Shown here: piece after piece, positions 1-7,192 of the stretch
Position numbering within the stretch: the first letter of the stretch is position 1
How the letters are laid out: each line of letters starts with the position of its first letter
From: Candidatus Hydrogenedens sp.
Lineage (GTDB): Bacteria > Hydrogenedentota > Hydrogenedentia > Hydrogenedentales > Hydrogenedentaceae
Assembly: GCA_020216745.1 (NCBI GenBank)
Contig: JAIWNQ010000146.1
Coordinates: 1-10,000, forward strand
DNA: 10,000 nucleotides
Direction of reading: 5' to 3'
Notes under the pieces: model-generated
Seen by the model: the letters and a program-made list of their open reading frames with translations, nothing else
Database searches by the model: none
What the model was told of the DNA's origin: nothing
Made by a program: the position numbers and the translations under genes

Positions 1-1
1 C

Positions 2-49
2 CATAATGGATTTATGAGCACTATCCGTATTACACCGAAACAACATTAA
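2..49 (+). CDS. Possible C-terminal tail of an upstream gene (partial)
   Basis: One forward frame is open from base 2 to a TAA stop at 47-49 and reads HNGFMSTIRITPKQH. The other two forward frames stop at 4-6 and 15-17, so an upstream forward gene could also end at those points. The piece is too short to assign a function. It would end 22 bases before the next start codon, which is consistent with an operon. Its TPKQ residues are encoded by a 14-base string that recurs in the next gene, but that may be chance. Only a tentative call. Confidence 0.25.
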   Translation, partial: HNGFMSTIRITPKQH

Positions 50-71
50 ACTTAATTAGAAGGAATAAACC

Positions 72-830
72 ATGAACAAACAATCACTAAACCTATTCAC
101 ACTCTTTATCATTTTTACTCTTTTCTCAACAACTCTATTTGCACAGCCATCTGTGGACGAAACTAAGGCAAAACTTATTACCGCATGGGAAAAACAAAAA
201 ACTATTAGTGCAGATATTTCTGCAGACGCTACCCTACCCGTCAACAATGTAAACCTTAAACTAAAAGGTATCGGTGAATTATGGGTTCAAAGAGAAGGAG
301 ATAAAGAGAAGTATATGCAAAAAATCTCTGCATTTCCAGCAACATTGGTTGAATCAGGAGATACTTCCTTGCTAAACAATCCATTTGCTCAAGCACACGT
401 CTTTTTTGATGGTACAGATTATTATGTTACTTACAAATTATTAACCAACCAAGAAACATTTAAAACACCCCCGGATATAACTAAAGGGAGCATTCCTCCT
501 GGCGGAAAAAATCTTTTTGATGTAATTAAAGACAAGGTAGATATTACAGTAAAGCCCGAAACTGAGTATGACGGCAAGAAAATGATAACGTTACAACTTA
601 CACCGAAACAAGGCCAAACAGGGGATTTCCAAGGTGCCTATGTTCTGATGGATCCTGATATTGGTATTATGCGGAAATTAGAAATTCTTGGGAAAGACCT
701 AACCCCAATGTTTACATGCGAATTTAAAAATGTAAAGACAGATGTCAAAATTCCAGACGGAACTTTTGTTGTTCCCTCTCCACCCACAGAAAATACATCT
801 ACCCCAAACCAGACAGAACCGAAAAAGTAA
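72..830 (+). CDS. LolA-like secreted periplasmic protein (outer-membrane lipoprotein carrier/sorting superfamily)
   Basis: The 252-residue product starts with a clear Sec signal peptide: a Lys near the N terminus, a hydrophobic run at residues 7-22, and a likely cleavage site after Ala24 (LFA/QPS). There is no lipobox cysteine, so it should be soluble in the periplasm. The mature part is rich in alternating beta-strand pattern. An early 'AWEKQKTISADISADA' stretch, the segment MITLQLTPKQG (residues 171-181) and a late 'MRKLEI' strand resemble the LolA / lipoprotein-sorting fold, which binds the acyl chains of lipoproteins and carries them to the outer membrane. The C-terminal tail (about 235-252) is Pro/Thr/Asn-rich and probably disordered. 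The start is supported by the Shine-Dalgarno AGAAGGA at 58-64. Sequence similarity to true LolA is only structural in style, so the exact role (LolA proper or a relative of unknown ligand) is inference. Confidence 0.6.
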   Translation: MNKQSLNLFTLFIIFTLFSTTLFAQPSVDETKAKLITAWEKQKTISADISADATLPVNNVNLKLKGIGELWVQREGDKEKYMQKISAFPATLVESGDTSLLNNPFAQAHVFFDGTDYYVTYKLLTNQETFKTPPDITKGSIPPGGKNLFDVIKDKVDITVKPETEYDGKKMITLQLTPKQGQTGDFQGAYVLMDPDIGIMRKLEILGKDLTPMFTCEFKNVKTDVKIPDGTFVVPSPPTENTSTPNQTEPKK

Positions 831-967
831 TCACCAGACATAAAATCCTAATTTGACAATATTTATATAAATTCCTCAAGCAATTCAAAACGACTAATCG
901 TGGAGAAATCCTTTTACTTTGTGAACATATCTCATATTTATGTCAAGAGCCAGAGCCACTATTTACA

Positions 968-994
968 AATTTGAGTAAATATCTGAATTTGAGT
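968..994 (+). repeat. 9-bp direct repeat overlapping the promoter region
   Basis: AATTTGAGT occurs at 968-976 and again at 986-994. The start-to-start distance is 18 bases, and the second copy abuts the TATAAT box. The spacing is near two helical turns, so a dimeric regulator could use both copies, but no known operator is recognised. It could be chance in AT-rich DNA. Confidence 0.4.
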
Positions 995-1002
995 GATATA
1001 AT
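994..1002 (+). promoter_or_regulatory. Extended -10 promoter upstream of the yifB-like gene
   Basis: TGATATAAT is a perfect sigma-70-type extended -10 element (TG, one base, TATAAT), 48 bases before the ATG at 1051. The best -35-like hexamer, TTGAGT at 971-976, lies 20 bases upstream, which is too far for a standard spacer, but extended -10 promoters tolerate a poor -35. Transcription would begin near 1009 and give a leader of about 40 bases containing the ribosome binding site. In AT-rich DNA such matches also arise by chance. Confidence 0.45.
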
Positions 1003-1050
1003 AGAAAGTCAAAATGGATTTTATAAAGAAACAGATAAGAAGGAATAAAC

Positions 1051-2583
1051 ATGCTGGCACGGGTTCAATCAGCACATATTTTAGGGATAGAAGCATTTCC
1101 ATTAACTGTGGAGGTAGATATAACGTACGGCGATAATAAAACGGATGTTGTCGGCTTGGCAGATACAGCAGTGAAAGAAAGTCGTGAGCGAGTGGCATCT
1201 GCTTTACGGAATTCAGGATTCCGTTTTCCACGGGGTCGAGTAATTGTAAATTTAGCACCAGCAGATATTCGTAAAGAGGGAAGTTACTTAGACTTACCCA
1301 TCGCTTTAGGACTTATTCTCGCAGGTGAACAAGCCAAACCAGAATTAGATATAAGTAAGGTATTGATAGCAGGAGAATTGGCTCTTGATGGTTCCGTACG
1401 ACAAGTGCCTGGCACTTTAGCGATGGCAATTCTTGCCCGAAAACTTGGATTTTATTCTATCCTTGTGCCCAGAGATAATGCGGAAGAGGCAGGTTTAGTC
1501 CATGATATTAATGTGATACCTATCAACAATTTAAATGATGCGATTAATTATCTCCATACACCCGAGATATTCTCACCATGGAAAACAAATTATCAAGAAT
1601 TGTTCCAGAAAAAAGGGGTTCACACATTAGATTTTGAAGATGTAAAGGGTCAGGCTCATGTTAAGCGTGCCTTAACAATTGCTTCTGCAGGTGGGCATAA
1701 TATACTAATGATTGGCCCACCAGGTACAGGGAAAACGATGCTAGCATCACGTATTCCTGGGATTCTACCTGAGATGAGCTTTGAAGAGTCCCTTGAAACT
1801 ACACAAATTTACAGCGTTGCCTCATGGAAAGGTCAAAATTCCTCTTTTATTGCAACAAGACCATTTCGTTCACCACATCACACCACATCAACAGTTGCAA
1901 TGGTTGGCGGTGGAGCCAATTTCCAGCCTGGTGAGATAAGTCTTGCACATAATGGCGTTTTGTTCCTCGACGAATTACCTGAATTTAACCGCTCTACTTT
2001 AGAAGTGTTACGTCAACCATTGGAAGAAGGCTTCATCCACATCCGCCGTGCTCATTATGCCATAACTTTGCCAAGTCGGTTTATGCTCGTGGCGGCAATG
2101 AATCCTTGTCCTTGTGGTTGTCGTACTGACCCAAAACGCACTTGCCGTTGTTCGCCAGGTGATATTCAACGGTACATAAACAGACTTTCTGGACCGTTGT
2201 TAGACCGCATTGACATGCACATCGAAGTACCCGCTCTATCTTTTGATGAATTGACCAAAAATCAATCTTCGGGACAAAGTAGTACTGATATTCGTAGTCA
2301 GGTTCAAGAAGCACGAAATCGCCAAACATATCGTCATGGGACATCTACCCTTCTTAATGCACATCTCGATACCAAACAATTACGGAAATACTGCAAACTT
2401 CCAGATACAGCACAACAATTGCTCGTTCAGGCTGTTGAATATCTCGGGTTAAGTGCACGTGCATACGATAAGATTCTACGGATGGCAAGAACTATTGCTG
2501 ACCTTGAAGGAAAAGACACTATTACGGACAATCACATTGCTGAAGCGGTTCAATACCGCTCTATCGACCTAAAAGCCATGTAA
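1051..2583 (+). CDS. YifB/ComM-family Mg-chelatase-like AAA+ ATPase
   Basis: The 510-residue product is full length for the family. An N-terminal ChlI/Lon-protease-like domain spans about 1-170 (NLAPADIRKEGSYLDLPIA at 67-85 is characteristic). The Mg-chelatase-like AAA+ core follows, with Walker A GPPGTGKT at 222-229, Walker B VLFLDE at 303-308, and a family-typical cysteine cluster (Cys353, 355, 357, 365, 367) just after AAMNP. An arginine-finger segment GPLLDRIDMH lies at 381-390, and the C-terminal lid with the sensor-2 region GLSARAYDKILRMART at 466-481. In species where it has been studied, ComM is a hexameric helicase that promotes branch migration during integration of transforming DNA. 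Many non-competent bacteria also carry the family, so a role in competence here is inference. The start has a strong Shine-Dalgarno (AGAAGGA, 1038-1044), six bases before ATG. It has its own likely promoter and converges on mutY. Confidence 0.93.
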   Translation: MLARVQSAHILGIEAFPLTVEVDITYGDNKTDVVGLADTAVKESRERVASALRNSGFRFPRGRVIVNLAPADIRKEGSYLDLPIALGLILAGEQAKPELDISKVLIAGELALDGSVRQVPGTLAMAILARKLGFYSILVPRDNAEEAGLVHDINVIPINNLNDAINYLHTPEIFSPWKTNYQELFQKKGVHTLDFEDVKGQAHVKRALTIASAGGHNILMIGPPGTGKTMLASRIPGILPEMSFEESLETTQIYSVASWKGQNSSFIATRPFRSPHHTTSTVAMVGGGANFQPGEISLAHNGVLFLDELPEFNRSTLEVLRQPLEEGFIHIRRAHYAITLPSRFMLVAAMNPCPCGCRTDPKRTCRCSPGDIQRYINRLSGPLLDRIDMHIEVPALSFDELTKNQSSGQSSTDIRSQVQEARNRQTYRHGTSTLLNAHLDTKQLRKYCKLPDTAQQLLVQAVEYLGLSARAYDKILRMARTIADLEGKDTITDNHIAEAVQYRSIDLKAM

Positions 2584-2611
2584 AATGGAAATTATATTTT
2601 AATTAAGTGGC

Positions 2612-3685
2612 TTATAGGATAGCTTTCTCGATAATTTCCAAAAATGCCCTTGAAAAGGGGATTTGATTCAAATCTCTCAATGGTATCCACAAATAAGATA
2701 ATGCAATCTCATTATGTTGTCCCTCTCTATTAAGAACCCCCTTAAATACATAAAAATGGATAATTCTGTGAGAATATTTTCGTTCATGTTGAAACAAATA
2801 AGTCCATTTGCAATTGCATTTAATCCCCAACGATTTAACCCATCGTGTTAATCTCTTTTGGACTAACATCATACCCCTGTTATTTTTAATATCTAACCAT
2901 GGTAAAGCATATAAACCTTTCAAAAAATTTTGTTCCTTTTCTTGTTTTAATAATATATTTTCTTTATTAATTAGAATTGCTACCGCCCAGTTCAAAACAG
3001 GCATTGCACTCTTCTTCTTTTTCTCGGGTAATAATTGCTCTTTCCCATGTTTATGTGCAAGGCAATACTTTTTTACAGGACATATATAACACGAGGGATT
3101 TGTCGGTTTGCAGATGGTAGAACCCAAGTCCATTAATGCCTGATTAAAATCTCCTGGAAACCTATGTGAAACTAATCTATTGGCACAATCTTGCACAGTG
3201 TCTTCAAACTCTATACTTCCCTGTAACCCTTTTATTTCAAACAAACGAGACAATACCCGTCGAACATTTCCATCAATCGTTGGTATCGGCTGATTAAAAC
3301 AAATGCTACTGATTGCAGAAGCGGTATAAGGACCGATACCAGGAAGTTTTAACAATTCGGAATATGATGTAGGAAATTGTCCATTATATTGAGAGACAAC
3401 AATTTTTGCTGTTTTTAACAAATTTCGTGCCCGCGTATAATAACCTAACCCTTCCCAGAGTTTAAGAACTTCTGTTTCTGTTGCATTGGCAAGGTTTTGA
3501 ACCGTTGGAAACGTGTTTATAAACTGTAAGTAGTATTTTGTTCCTTGTTCAATTTGTGTCTGTTGTAAAATAATCTCAGATAACCAAATAAAATAGGGTT
3601 CTTTTGTTTTTCGCCAAGGAAGCGGTCTTGCATTCTTCCGATACCATTGTAATATTTTATTTCGTAGTAAAATTATCTCGTGCAT
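2612..3685 (-). CDS. mutY: A/G-specific adenine DNA glycosylase MutY
   Basis: MutY removes adenine mispaired with 8-oxoguanine, the first step of base excision repair of these lesions. The 357-residue protein is complete and residue numbers match E. coli MutY. Catalytic Glu37 sits in WLSEIILQQTQ, Tyr82 in GLGYYTRAR, the helix-hairpin-helix LPGIGPYTASAI at 114-125, and catalytic Asp138 in IDGNVRRV. The [4Fe-4S] ligands are Cys192, Cys199, Cys202 and Cys208 (C-x6-C-x2-C-x5-C). A basic linker (KKKKS, 222-226) leads to the C-terminal NUDIX-like 8-oxoguanine recognition domain (about 230-357), where YSH at 304-306 occupies the place of the FSH loop. The start ATG has a usable ribosome binding site (TAGGTAA) a few bases upstream. 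The gene is divergent from lptF across 122 bases and ends 28 bases from the yifB-like stop. All key residues are present, so it should be active. Confidence 0.97.
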   Translation of the reverse strand: MHEIILLRNKILQWYRKNARPLPWRKTKEPYFIWLSEIILQQTQIEQGTKYYLQFINTFPTVQNLANATETEVLKLWEGLGYYTRARNLLKTAKIVVSQYNGQFPTSYSELLKLPGIGPYTASAISSICFNQPIPTIDGNVRRVLSRLFEIKGLQGSIEFEDTVQDCANRLVSHRFPGDFNQALMDLGSTICKPTNPSCYICPVKKYCLAHKHGKEQLLPEKKKKSAMPVLNWAVAILINKENILLKQEKEQNFLKGLYALPWLDIKNNRGMMLVQKRLTRWVKSLGIKCNCKWTYLFQHERKYSHRIIHFYVFKGVLNREGQHNEIALSYLWIPLRDLNQIPFSRAFLEIIEKAIL

Positions 3686-3807
3686 GTATTACCTATATAT
3701 TGTTCGCTTTGTTATCTAGCAATGTACAAATTCCTTTTATATCCTCACATGCATTAGAATATTAGTTCCAATACTTAAACACTTTTTAGGGAAATACATT
3801 TCAGAGA

Positions 3808-4932
3808 ATGATTATAACAAGAGTAGACCGATATATTTTACGGCAAGTTATTCCGCCAATGATTATTTCGTTTCTGGCGGTATCTGTACTTATGATTAGT
3901 GGCATTCTTCAACAGCAGGTTAAAGAATTATTAGATGAATTTCCTCTTGCACCTTTGCGAGTTTCCGATTTTTTATGGATGTCCCTATATGCACTCCCGA
4001 TGATGGTTGGAATGATTATCCCTGTAACATTTTTATTTGGATTGATGTTAACGTATGAACGGATGAGTCGATTTCGTGAAATTATCGCAATGACCGCAGG
4101 TGGTATTTCTATGTTTAGAATTGCTTTGCCCACAGTAATATTATCGTTCATGCTAAGTATTGTGTGTTTTGCCGTACAAGACATCGCTCAACCCTGGGCT
4201 TTTCGTCAATTAATGAAATTGGCAAGAATGGATTTACCACTACGAATTACTCTTGACTTAATCCCTACAGGCAAAATGTATGAATATGGAAAATTGCGAG
4301 TATATATCCGCCAACGAAATGAGAAAGGAGAATTATTAGATATCGTGGTTCTACAACCAGAAGAAGATGGAAAAGTTATTGCTTTTTATGCAGATAAAGC
4401 ACGTTGGCGAAAAGGTGAAAAAGAAAATGTTTTAGAGATGTTAAATGGTTTTTGGATTGAATCTCAGGAAAGAGATAATCAGGTTATTCGTGGTAGTTTC
4501 GAACGACTCGAAAAAGTGATTCCACCGTTGCAACCTTTAGAAACAATTAAACTTAGAACAGGAATGTCACTACGAGAATTGTTAAAAGAACATGCACATT
4601 TGTCAAATGAATATGAAAGAACAAAAGGATTACCCCTCTTATCTGATTTAAAAAAGTACCGTAGTGAGATTGCAGACAGGCTTTCTTTTCCCTTTATGTG
4701 TTTGGCATTAGGATTAATAGCATCCCCTATCGGTGTGCGGATGCGTGGAGCAGGCACTACTTATGCTTTCTCCTCCGGTTTTTTAATTGTAGGACTTTAC
4801 TTCCTCCTTTATAAACTCGCTGGTGGCGGTGGACTTATGCCTTTATATATGAAATGCCTACTCCATCAGTTACCTAATTTGATTATAGGTGGTATTGGAT
4901 TTATCCTATTGATTAAGGCAGACCGTTTATGA
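3808..4932 (+). CDS. lptF: LptF-type LPS export permease (YjgP/YjgQ family)
   Basis: This is an integral inner-membrane subunit of the Lpt ABC exporter, which extracts lipopolysaccharide from the inner membrane and passes it to the periplasmic bridge. The 374-residue protein has the family plan: three N-terminal membrane helices (about 14-34, 56-82, 103-124), a periplasmic beta-jellyroll domain (about 130-280), then three C-terminal helices (about 293-310, 318-338, 350-370). The signature 'SEIADRLSFPFMCLALGL' (286-303) starts the second membrane half, and the segment 'SRFREIIAMTAGGIS' (87-101) is the cytoplasmic coupling helix that meets the LptB ATPase. An in-frame TAG at 3787-3789 makes ATG 3808 the first possible ATG start. 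The ribosome binding site is weak or far (AGGGAAA at 3788-3794). LptF versus LptG is assigned by gene order only. No lptB is in the window. Confidence 0.88.
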   Translation: MIITRVDRYILRQVIPPMIISFLAVSVLMISGILQQQVKELLDEFPLAPLRVSDFLWMSLYALPMMVGMIIPVTFLFGLMLTYERMSRFREIIAMTAGGISMFRIALPTVILSFMLSIVCFAVQDIAQPWAFRQLMKLARMDLPLRITLDLIPTGKMYEYGKLRVYIRQRNEKGELLDIVVLQPEEDGKVIAFYADKARWRKGEKENVLEMLNGFWIESQERDNQVIRGSFERLEKVIPPLQPLETIKLRTGMSLRELLKEHAHLSNEYERTKGLPLLSDLKKYRSEIADRLSFPFMCLALGLIASPIGVRMRGAGTTYAFSSGFLIVGLYFLLYKLAGGGGLMPLYMKCLLHQLPNLIIGGIGFILLIKADRL

Positions 4933-6017
4933 AAACTATAGATAGGTATTTTCTGTCCTCATGGATAAAAACGTTCCTACGTGTCATTATTGCCCTTGCC
5001 TTCTTGTATATTTTAGTTGATTTTTTCGCTACACGACAGGAATCTGTCCGAAAATACAATATCCCATTTTTCATCATTACTCAATATTATCTTCTTTCCA
5101 TGCCTAAAATATTCTTCCAATATCACTTTCTATCTGCATCGGTAATGTTAACAACTTTTTTAGTCTGGGGACGCAGTGCCCAGGAAGGAGAAATAACCGC
5201 CTTACTTTCTGGTGGTATCCGTTTTGCACGAATTACCATTAGTGCTTTAATCGTAGCTTCATTACTAAGTATTGGTAGTTTTTTTCTTGAAGATACTTTG
5301 GGGGGTTGGTGTGCATCACAATTTAGAACTCTTGAAAAACAATATTTTTCGTATCATCTGGGAGATACAAAATCTGGTGTAAGCTGGACAAATTTAAGTG
5401 GTGGTTGGACTTGCCATATCTTGCGATTCAATCGGGAAGCCCTTACGGGTAGAGATGTGGTAATCCATCGTATTCAGAATGAACGTATTGATGAGATTCG
5501 GGCTCGCTATATTTGGTGGAATACAACACAAAAGAAATGGCTATTAGAAGATGGTAGGCACTTTATTCTCTTTCCCAAAAAAGATATGGAACAACAAGTG
5601 ATACGAATAACCCAAATCCCTGCACCATTTTCAGAGCCACCAGAAACATTGTTCGCTCTGGAATTGCCTCAAGAACTTAAAACATGGTGGCAATTTTATC
5701 AGGAACTAAAACGTGCACAGTTATTTGGGATACCAACCTATAAATACGAGGTAGATTGGTATTCCAGATTATCTCGACCAGTAAGCGTCCTTATCATGTT
5801 ATTACTTGCATTACCTTTATCTACACTATGGAGAAAAGGAGGGCTGATATTAAGTTTCGGGGTAACCACCATTACCGCTATTACATATACATTATTCTTC
5901 GTATTATTTACAGGTTTAGGATACCTTGAAGTGTTACCACCTTTGTTAAGTGCATGGTTCGCAAACTTCATATTTTTTACTATTGCAATCTATATTTGGA
6001 AAAGAACACCTACTTAA
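4929..6017 (+). CDS. lptG: LptG-type LPS export permease (YjgP/YjgQ family)
   Basis: This is the second permease of the Lpt exporter and the partner of the preceding gene. Its ATG overlaps the upstream TGA as ATGA (4929-4932), so the two are translationally coupled in one operon. The 362-residue protein has the same architecture: N-terminal helices at about 13-33, 56-80 and 102-121, a periplasmic domain (about 125-270), and C-terminal helices at about 285-300, 305-327 and 334-356. The coupling-helix segment 'AQEGEITALLSGGIRFAR' lies at 84-101, and 'YSRLSRPVSVLIMLLLALPL' (278-297) is the conserved entry to the second membrane half. A Shine-Dalgarno AAGG at 4915-4918 supports the start. The periplasmic domain is diverged, as is usual outside Proteobacteria. 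Which of the two permeases is orthologous to E. coli LptF or LptG needs a tree. The gene ends 12 bases from the convergent hydrolase gene, with no visible hairpin terminator. Confidence 0.85.
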   Translation: MKTIDRYFLSSWIKTFLRVIIALAFLYILVDFFATRQESVRKYNIPFFIITQYYLLSMPKIFFQYHFLSASVMLTTFLVWGRSAQEGEITALLSGGIRFARITISALIVASLLSIGSFFLEDTLGGWCASQFRTLEKQYFSYHLGDTKSGVSWTNLSGGWTCHILRFNREALTGRDVVIHRIQNERIDEIRARYIWWNTTQKKWLLEDGRHFILFPKKDMEQQVIRITQIPAPFSEPPETLFALELPQELKTWWQFYQELKRAQLFGIPTYKYEVDWYSRLSRPVSVLIMLLLALPLSTLWRKGGLILSFGVTTITAITYTLFFVLFTGLGYLEVLPPLLSAWFANFIFFTIAIYIWKRTPT

Positions 6018-6029
6018 TAAAGATAAGGC

Positions 6030-7100
6030 TCAATTGTTAGCAATCTCATTGGTAGATAATGGCACTATTTTATTTCTAACGAGGTATTCATAAATTTTTT
6101 GGGCAGTAAACTCATGTCCAGTCACTGTAAAATGAACCGTATCAAGCATCAATTGTTTATAATCGTTCTCAGCAAATAGAGGAACTAAATTAAAGTAGGG
6201 AAGGTTTAATTGCTCCAATAATTGTATAAACCCTGGCGTAACATATAATTCATCCCCTTGAATCATGGGGAAAATACAAATATGAATGGGTATGTTCGTT
6301 TCCTGAGTAATGTTCAGAATATCTCTATATGCACGTCGTAAAAGAAAGAGAGGGTCTGCTTTGTATTCTCGGTAAATAGACATAAGCCGAATAAAAGAAA
6401 TAGTTCTTGAGGGTCCGTGAAAAAAATGCCACCATAGTCCACCATCAAAACCAATTTGCCCATCATTTGGACAAAAACCGATAAGAATAAGGTCAGGATG
6501 ATAATCCAAAACTTTTACACGTAACAGTTCTGCTTCTTGTTCCGCATTATACCCACCAATACCAAAATTCAACACTTCAAACTGGGTATTTGGAGTATTG
6601 TGGTTTTGAAGTAATGCCTCTAATTTTTTGGGGTATGTATCTTCAAGCCTCTGTCTCCAGCCAAATGTAACAGAATCGCCAACAACGGCTATACGAAATA
6701 CATTAGAAGGCTTTTCCTTTGGATACTCTCTGTCTCTAAAACCACCTGAATTTATCTTTATTATTTCAGATATTTCCGCATTTGGTCGCAATTCATACAT
6801 TAACTTTTTATTTTTGGAACGAATGTGCACTATGCTATTTCCATCAGCCTGCCATACAAAACGTCCTGCTTGCATAGGGTCAACTTCCCATGCTGCACCA
6901 TCATATTTAGGGTCAACAGGCACAAAAACTCCCATCGTTTTCAAGAGATATGATTCCCATGTAGCAAAAAATATCTCTGCAATTCCAAATGATACACAAA
7001 GACCAGCAATAAATAAACCTATATTAATAACAACATTACCTATTCGTCTACTTTTTTGGGTCGATTTATTTTCTGACGTTAAGTCATTTGTCGTATTCAT
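6030..7100 (-). CDS. Membrane-anchored SGNH/GDSL-type hydrolase
   Basis: The 356-residue product has a short cytoplasmic N terminus, one membrane helix (about 22-44) and a large, probably periplasmic, SGNH domain. Block I is VVGDSVTFGW with nucleophile Ser143. Block II is LNFGIGGYNAEQE. Block III is FCPND (Asn212), where proline replaces the usual residue before ND. Block V is LDTVHFTVTGHEF, with Asp320 and His323 forming the DxxH pair. The catalytic set is therefore complete. Such enzymes are serine esterases or acyltransferase-related proteins; those with a membrane anchor and 'GFRD' pre-domain often act on acylated envelope glycans, but the substrate here is unknown. The longest frame begins at GTG 7112, but I choose ATG 7100 because AGGTGA (7109-7114) sits eight bases upstream as a good Shine-Dalgarno. 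It converges on lptG and is divergent from the sugar aminotransferase, so a role in envelope glycan editing is plausible but inferred. Confidence 0.85.
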   Translation of the reverse strand: MNTTNDLTSENKSTQKSRRIGNVVINIGLFIAGLCVSFGIAEIFFATWESYLLKTMGVFVPVDPKYDGAAWEVDPMQAGRFVWQADGNSIVHIRSKNKKLMYELRPNAEISEIIKINSGGFRDREYPKEKPSNVFRIAVVGDSVTFGWRQRLEDTYPKKLEALLQNHNTPNTQFEVLNFGIGGYNAEQEAELLRVKVLDYHPDLILIGFCPNDGQIGFDGGLWWHFFHGPSRTISFIRLMSIYREYKADPLFLLRRAYRDILNITQETNIPIHICIFPMIQGDELYVTPGFIQLLEQLNLPYFNLVPLFAENDYKQLMLDTVHFTVTGHEFTAQKIYEYLVRNKIVPLSTNEIANN

Positions 7101-7108
7101 TAAAGGGG

Positions 7109-7114
7109 TCACCT
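7109..7114 (-). promoter_or_regulatory. Shine-Dalgarno that sets the start of the SGNH hydrolase
   Basis: On the reverse strand AGGTGA is followed by an eight-base spacer and ATG at 7100. It overlaps the in-frame GTG at 7112 that would add four residues. The GTG has no comparable upstream site, so the ATG start is preferred. Confidence 0.6.
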
Positions 7115-7131
7115 ATGTTAAACTTAATACA

Positions 7132-7160
7132 TTATTAAAGAAATGTTCTTATTGTATAAT
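7132..7160 (+). promoter_or_regulatory. Candidate promoter of the sugar-modification operon
   Basis: A perfect TATAAT lies at 7155-7160 and a weak -35 (TTATTA, 7132-7137, three of six consensus bases) at a 17-base spacing. Transcription would start near 7167, leaving a leader of about 25 bases with AAGG (7182-7185) placed seven bases before the ATG at 7193. The same AT-rich stretch reads TATACA on the other strand (7153-7158), so the divergent hydrolase gene may use an overlapping promoter; its -35 is not convincing. Confidence 0.45.
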
Positions 7161-7192
7161 TTATCACATCATCAATAAAACAAGGTTCTTTT

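Noticed and set aside
853..871. TTGACA followed by TATAAA, resembling a promoter
   Set aside because: The spacing between the hexamers is only about seven bases, and no -10-like hexamer exists 16-18 bases downstream of TTGACA.
920..935. TGTGAACATATCTCATA, resembling a CRP-type site
   Set aside because: The second half-site is off by one in spacing and mismatched; a degenerate match in AT-rich DNA is expected by chance.
2581..2601. TAAAAT...ATTTTA inverted repeat between the convergent yifB-like and mutY genes
   Set aside because: The stem is six A/T pairs with a nine-base loop and no GC, too weak for an intrinsic terminator.
2660..2674. Perfect inverted repeat GATTTGA-T-TCAAATC
   Set aside because: It lies inside the mutY coding region and encodes conserved-looking residues of the NUDIX-like domain; no T-run or promoter is next to it, so it is most likely a coding coincidence.
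2808..3089. A 93-codon forward open frame inside mutY
   Set aside because: It is antisense to the MutY C-terminal region, lowly complex in composition, and has no motif of its own.
3700..3730. Reverse-strand TTGCTA-17-TATATA ahead of mutY
   Set aside because: Transcription would start at or next to the ATG and remove the visible ribosome binding site, so it is not a credible promoter.
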